Origin: JALRAP01 sp046302815
GTDB lineage: Bacteria > Bacteroidota > Bacteroidia > AKYH767-A > OLB10
Length of the DNA: 6,818 nt
Reading direction: 5' to 3'
Assembly (NCBI GenBank): GCA_046302815.1
Contig: JBKCHO010000128.1
Span: 1 to 6,818, forward strand
The notes beneath the pieces were generated by a model that worked only from the letters and a program-made list of their open reading frames with translations, was not told the origin of the DNA and did no database searches. Shown in pieces: positions 5,773 through 6,818 of the stretch. The first letter of the stretch is position 1; every line of letters begins with the position of its first letter. The translations under genes were made by a program, and so were the position numbers.

Positions 5773-6818
5773 GATATAGCTGAATTGTGAATTTTGTTCC
5801 TTTATTGATTATACTTTGAACTGAAATTTTTCCGTTCATGGCTTCTACTTGCGACTTTACTAAATGCAAGCCAATTCCTGTTCCCTCCACATGACGATGG
5901 TATCGCTTGTAAAGTCCGAAGATTTGCTCACCGAACTTATCCATGTCCATACCCATACCATTATCTTCGAACTCAATCGTAATGCCACGATCTGAATTAA
6001 AGGTTCGAATGACTATTTCGCATTCCCGTTCAGGAGCACGATACTTGATGGCATTGGAGATGAGGTTTGTGAAGATGCTGGTGATGTATGATTTGATGGT
6101 CAGAAGTCTGGTAACCTTCATGTCCAAATCGATACGGGGTCTGACTTCGATGAATTCTTTTTCCAAAGTCTTCAGCACCTGATAAATGATGTCGTCTAGA
6201 CTGACTTCTTCTTTTTCCTTTGACAGCTCCTTACGGATGGCAAGGATCTTATTCAAGTCCTTGAGTATAGAATCGATATTAAATGCCGAAGATTCGATGT
6301 TTCGGATGACTTTCACATTCCTTTCATCCAATAAGTTATTTGTATTGAAAAGTCTCGATAAACCCAGCAAATTCGCAATAGGTGCCCTAAGGTTGTGAGA
6401 TACGATGTAGGAGTACTGTTGTAACTGGGCATTGTTTTGAACCAGTTCCCTGTTCAATCTCCTAAGTTTCTGGTCATCTATTACCTTGCTCAGACGAACC
6501 GATGTAGCCTCAAGCATTTTTTTGATGATACCTTGGTTGCCTTCAGAGAAGAGACCTGTGAATCCGGTCTCAAATCTGACTACCCCCCAGTTCTTGCCAC
6601 TTACCATCAAAGGAACAGCTAGATCTGATTTTTCCATTCCTTCATCGACACCGGTTTTAATAATCATGGTGCAAGCCGACATGGCCTGTTGTACGATATC
6701 TGTTTTTGTAGATGGGACAAGAGTGTTCTCGTTCCAAACAGGGAGGCGGAATGTTTCACCAACACCTTCAATTTTTTGCAACTCATTTCCATGATCATCA
6801 GTTTGGAATACGGAGATA
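5765..6818 (-). CDS. Sensor histidine kinase (HisKA plus HATPase_c), N-terminus cut by the window edge
   Basis: The frame is open to the right edge, adding 12 codons before the TTG at 6781, which is therefore internal; 350 residues are visible. Residues 1-95 are part of a sensor region, including an AVPLMVSGKNWGVVRFE stretch that resembles the 'xPxxVxGxxWGxxR' end of sensory segments in some chemotaxis receptors or a GAF-like fold. A likely coiled-coil linker spans about 108-135. The H-box YSYIVSHNLRAPI carries phosphoacceptor His141. The ATPase domain has N-box NLISNAIKY (Asn255), G1 box DNGMG (285-289), an F-box-like IFGLYKRYH and G2 box GTGIGL (312-317). No membrane segment is visible in this part, so the kinase may be cytosolic, but the missing N-terminus could change that. 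It should autophosphorylate and pass phosphate to the overlapping receiver gene product. Its signal is unknown. Confidence 0.93.
   Translation of the reverse strand, partial: ISVFQTDDHGNELQKIEGVGETFRLPVWNENTLVPSTKTDIVQQAMSACTMIIKTGVDEGMEKSDLAVPLMVSGKNWGVVRFETGFTGLFSEGNQGIIKKMLEATSVRLSKVIDDQKLRRLNRELVQNNAQLQQYSYIVSHNLRAPIANLLGLSRLFNTNNLLDERNVKVIRNIESSAFNIDSILKDLNKILAIRKELSKEKEEVSLDDIIYQVLKTLEKEFIEVRPRIDLDMKVTRLLTIKSYITSIFTNLISNAIKYRAPERECEIVIRTFNSDRGITIEFEDNGMGMDMDKFGEQIFGLYKRYHRHVEGTGIGLHLVKSQVEAMNGKISVQSIINKGTKFTIQLYHD

Noticed and set aside
6779..6781. TTG as the start of the histidine kinase gene
   Set aside because: Twelve more sense codons continue to the right edge in frame; the gene is cut by the window rather than starting there.

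Overview
The window looks like an ordinary chromosomal stretch from a member of the Bacteroidota. The evidence is a DUF3078-type outer-membrane beta-barrel protein, a histidine kinase whose H-box reads SHNLRAPI, AT-rich leaders with no clear Shine-Dalgarno sequence, and a candidate promoter box resembling the Bacteroidota TAnnTTTG element. I see no insertion sequence, phage gene, CRISPR array, tRNA or rRNA.

Left and centre (1-5073, + strand): five genes run in one direction with gaps of 24 to 82 bases. They are the C-terminal three quarters of an ABC exporter (cut by the left edge), a membrane-anchored L,D-transpeptidase with a large unassigned N-terminal part, the mechanosensitive channel MscL, a DUF3078 outer-membrane protein, and a lipoprotein form of methionine sulfoxide reductase MsrA. 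All act at, or are predicted to face, the cell envelope: export, peptidoglycan cross-linking, pressure release, outer-membrane barrel and repair of oxidised envelope protein. Whether they form one operon cannot be decided. An 8-bp hairpin after the exporter and a weak promoter candidate before mscL suggest at least two transcription units.

Right (5084-6818, - strand): a two-component cassette faces the first block. A histidine kinase, cut by the right edge and so missing its N-terminus, overlaps by 8 bases a stand-alone receiver-domain response regulator with no output domain. A 66-residue unrecognised acidic protein follows after 97 bases. The small gene ends 10 bases from the end of msrA, so the two blocks converge. 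The kinase should phosphorylate the receiver, which must then act through protein contacts or a phosphorelay. The small protein is a candidate partner by position only.

No clearly new biological system stands out. The most useful leads are the transpeptidase's N-terminal region and its eight cysteines, the small protein behind the receiver gene with its PLTA-centred resemblance to the receiver's end, and a possible second start in msrA. No non-coding gap exceeds 100 bases.
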